DNA of 6,562 nucleotides from the NCBI GenBank assembly GCA_027044845.1, contig JALUBM010000142.1, forward strand, positions 1 to 6,562, written 5' to 3'. The notes below the pieces were generated by a model, which did no database searches, was not told the origin of the DNA, and saw nothing but the letters and a program-made list of their open reading frames with translations. Position 1 is the stretch's first letter. Each line of letters starts with the position of its first letter. The position numbers were made by a program, and so were the translations under genes. Below are positions 4,925-6,562 of the stretch, in pieces. This stretch comes from Sulfurimonas sp. (GTDB lineage Bacteria > Campylobacterota > Campylobacteria > Campylobacterales > Sulfurimonadaceae).

Positions 4925-6060
4925 TATTTGATTTTTTCAAACAATTTATCTACTTCAAGATAATCCCAAACTCTATTTTCTACCACCCATTTTTGATACT
5001 CTTCGATGCAAGATTTAATTTGATCTGGTATTTCAAATACTTTTCTTTTGCCAAGGTAATATTCAGGATTTGCAAGAGATACAATACTTCCGTACTCATC
5101 GCATGATATTTCCCAATCAATCACTCCATACCCACTATTTCTTTTGCTTCCAATTTGCATTAATGATAATTCAGATAAAATTGAAAAAAGTAAGCCTTTT
5201 TCAATTTCTGTTAAATCGCTAAAACCTCTTTTAATTCCAATATTACCTTGCATAATTGTTCCCGGTACGACATAATCTGATGAAGCTATCATCTTCGTAC
5301 TATTTTCAACTACGGTTTCCATTATCTTTTTTTCATCATCTGTAATTTGTTGTTTCTTTTTTATTTTTTCTGCAATATCTTTTTTTTGATTTTTAATAAC
5401 AGCTTCTCTTTCTCTAAAGTCAAGCCATTCTTCTACACTTTCTTGATCTAAGAGAGGAGTGAGAAAAGAACTTCTACTGGCTTCATCAAATCTTGCAACA
5501 TTTAATGTTCTTATTAAATAATTTCTAACTGTCTCTTCTTCCTCTGTGCCATCTTCTTTTTTAGTTATCTTTTGTCTTAAAATTTGCTCTTCTGTCGGCT
5601 TCAAAGAAGAAACGGCTAATTTACCTTCAATTGCACTCAGTCCTGCTCCAAATAAGTCAAGCATAGGCATTATTTCTCTTGCTTTTTCTCTTTGGTTAAA
5701 AGACAGGCTTTTAAGATATGTAACAGTATCAGAACCACTACTATAAAAATTCATTGTAGTTGCTTTTACGGCAGGTTTGTAAAAAGCATCTGCTTTTTGT
5801 CCTATATCAGTTATAGACTTAATGGCAAGTCGTCTTAAAATTCCTCTTATACCATTTGCTGAAAAAACAGGAACAGCGATTGGATAGTCCATTTTGTCCG
5901 TAAACATATACTCTTTTTTTGTTGGTGTATGATTCTTACTGTCTGTCACATCAATCTGTAATAGTGGTGATACAAGTGTTGCTTTAATTCGTATATTAAA
6001 ACCATTCTCCGGCTCAACTATCTCTATTGCGTTGTTTAATTTTGTAAACAATGTACTCAT
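4924..6060 (-). CDS. csf2: Csf2, Cas7-like backbone subunit of the type IV complex
   Basis: Likely Cas7-family protein that polymerises along the crRNA spacer to form the effector backbone. 378 residues, normal to slightly long for Csf2. Seen: an N-terminal RAMP strand IRIKATLVSPLLQIDVTDS; the conserved FSANGIRGILRR (66-77); LDLFGAGLSAIEGKL (134-148); and a C-terminal RAMP loop IGSKRNSGYGVIDWEIS. Between them, a highly charged helical stretch around residues 205-250 (REREAVIKNQKKDIAEKIKKK and on) probably forms the thumb-like insertion. The ATG overlaps the csf1 stop as ATGA, with GGAG 7 nt upstream (6071-6068), so translation is coupled to csf1. CRISPR array 2 begins 27 nt after its stop. 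The reading frame is intact. Confidence 0.92.
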   Translation of the reverse strand: MSTLFTKLNNAIEIVEPENGFNIRIKATLVSPLLQIDVTDSKNHTPTKKEYMFTDKMDYPIAVPVFSANGIRGILRRLAIKSITDIGQKADAFYKPAVKATTMNFYSSGSDTVTYLKSLSFNQREKAREIMPMLDLFGAGLSAIEGKLAVSSLKPTEEQILRQKITKKEDGTEEEETVRNYLIRTLNVARFDEASRSSFLTPLLDQESVEEWLDFREREAVIKNQKKDIAEKIKKKQQITDDEKKIMETVVENSTKMIASSDYVVPGTIMQGNIGIKRGFSDLTEIEKGLLFSILSELSLMQIGSKRNSGYGVIDWEISCDEYGSIVSLANPEYYLGKRKVFEIPDQIKSCIEEYQKWVVENRVWDYLEVDKLFEKIK

Positions 6061-6562
6061 TTCTCGTCTCCTTCTTTGTTATTATTTTTTCTTGTAACTT
6101 TAATGTGTTTATCTAAAAGTTTTGCAGCGATAATTCTTGTATCTCTGTCAAATCTTCTAAGGAAACTAAATAGACTCTCTTTTACTTCTTCGTTTTCCTT
6201 AATTTTCTTTCCCTCAAAATATAAGAATCTTCCGCCATTTACTACAGTATTAAGGATTAAATTCTTATTTATTTTATAAGTATCCATAATTCTTATTACC
6301 TCTTCTAAACATTCTTTTAACAGATTTCTATCTATATACAGGATTTTAGTTCCATATACTATTGTTACAATGCTACTATTGGCAACACTCGGTAGAGCAA
6401 GATAAGCAATATTTTCTATGATCTTGCCTCTTGTGTTTATTAATATTATAAAATCTTCTTTTTGAGGTTTCATAATATATTCGTACATTGTATTGTTTGC
6501 AGCATTGATTGTAAATCTTTCTATTCTATCGTTAAAAACAGCTATATTTATAATTTTACTAT
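6057..6562 (-). CDS. csf1: Csf1 (Cas8-like), C-terminal 167 residues; 5' end beyond right edge
   Basis: Probable large-subunit-like Csf1 of the type IV complex, involved in crRNA 5' end and target recognition. The frame is open to the window edge. Upstream of the ATG at 6488 the codons continue without a stop (SKIINIAVFNDRIERF then TINAANNT), so the true start is outside. Seen: KPQKEDFIILINTRGKI, then VTIVYGTKILYIDRNLLKEC and a helix EVIRIMDTYKINKNLI, ending in a basic helix ESLFSFLRRFDRDTRIIAAK. This strand-helix order resembles the core of Csf1 proteins. The zinc-binding cysteines that Csf1 carries near its N-terminus would lie off the edge and cannot be checked. The stop overlaps the csf2 start by ATGA. 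Identity rests partly on position beside csf2. Confidence 0.75.
   Translation of the reverse strand, partial: SKIINIAVFNDRIERFTINAANNTMYEYIMKPQKEDFIILINTRGKIIENIAYLALPSVANSSIVTIVYGTKILYIDRNLLKECLEEVIRIMDTYKINKNLILNTVVNGGRFLYFEGKKIKENEEVKESLFSFLRRFDRDTRIIAAKLLDKHIKVTRKNNNKEGDEK

Noticed and set aside
5546..5746. Plus-strand open frame of 66 codons
   Set aside because: Antisense shadow of csf2.
6076..6279. Plus-strand open frame of 67 codons, hydrophobic
   Set aside because: Antisense shadow of csf1; its apparent membrane-like content follows from reversed Lys/Glu-rich codons.
6057..6488. A complete 143-residue gene starting at the ATG of 6488
   Set aside because: The frame has no stop upstream and stays open to the window edge with sensible coding sequence, so this ATG is probably internal.

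Overview
The window is an AT-rich stretch of bacterial accessory DNA. It carries most of a type IV (csf) CRISPR-Cas locus with two CRISPR arrays, and a TnpA/TnpB insertion sequence of the IS200/IS605 family sits at the left edge. Every gene reads on the minus strand. Low GC, A/T-rich codon use, AGGAG-type ribosome sites and a I-B-like 30-nt repeat fit a low-GC bacterium (Campylobacterota, Fusobacteria or Firmicutes-like). Sequence alone does not settle the host. Type IV loci are usually found on plasmids or integrated elements, which would suit this context.

Layout from right to left, the direction of transcription. csf1 (Cas8-like, 5' part beyond the right edge) overlaps csf2 (Cas7-like backbone) by ATGA. 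After 27 nt comes CRISPR array 2 (4418-4896, about eight degenerate repeats). Its last repeat ends just ahead of the ribosome site of csf4, a DinG-like helicase. csf3 (Cas5-like, GTG start) follows 14 nt later. A 48-nt imperfect palindrome and an apparent leader then precede CRISPR array 1 (955-1567, ten repeats). Further left, 741-841 holds a relic of an IS605-type right end with the last codons of a tnpB. Next come the left-end hairpins, promoter and intact tnpA of a second element, whose tnpB start overlaps tnpA and runs off the left edge.

Functional picture. Csf1, Csf2 and Csf3 would form the crRNA-guided complex and Csf4 the helicase recruited to the target, as in DinG-containing type IV-A systems. 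No cas6/csf5 and no cas1/cas2/cas4 is visible, so crRNA processing and spacer acquisition must come from outside the window or from a host system; the I-B-like repeat is compatible with borrowed enzymes. The unusual points are the order csf1-csf2-[array]-csf4-csf3, an array placed inside the operon immediately before csf4, a 20/21-nt motif shared by the leader sides of both arrays, and a 28-nt spacer present three times across the two arrays.
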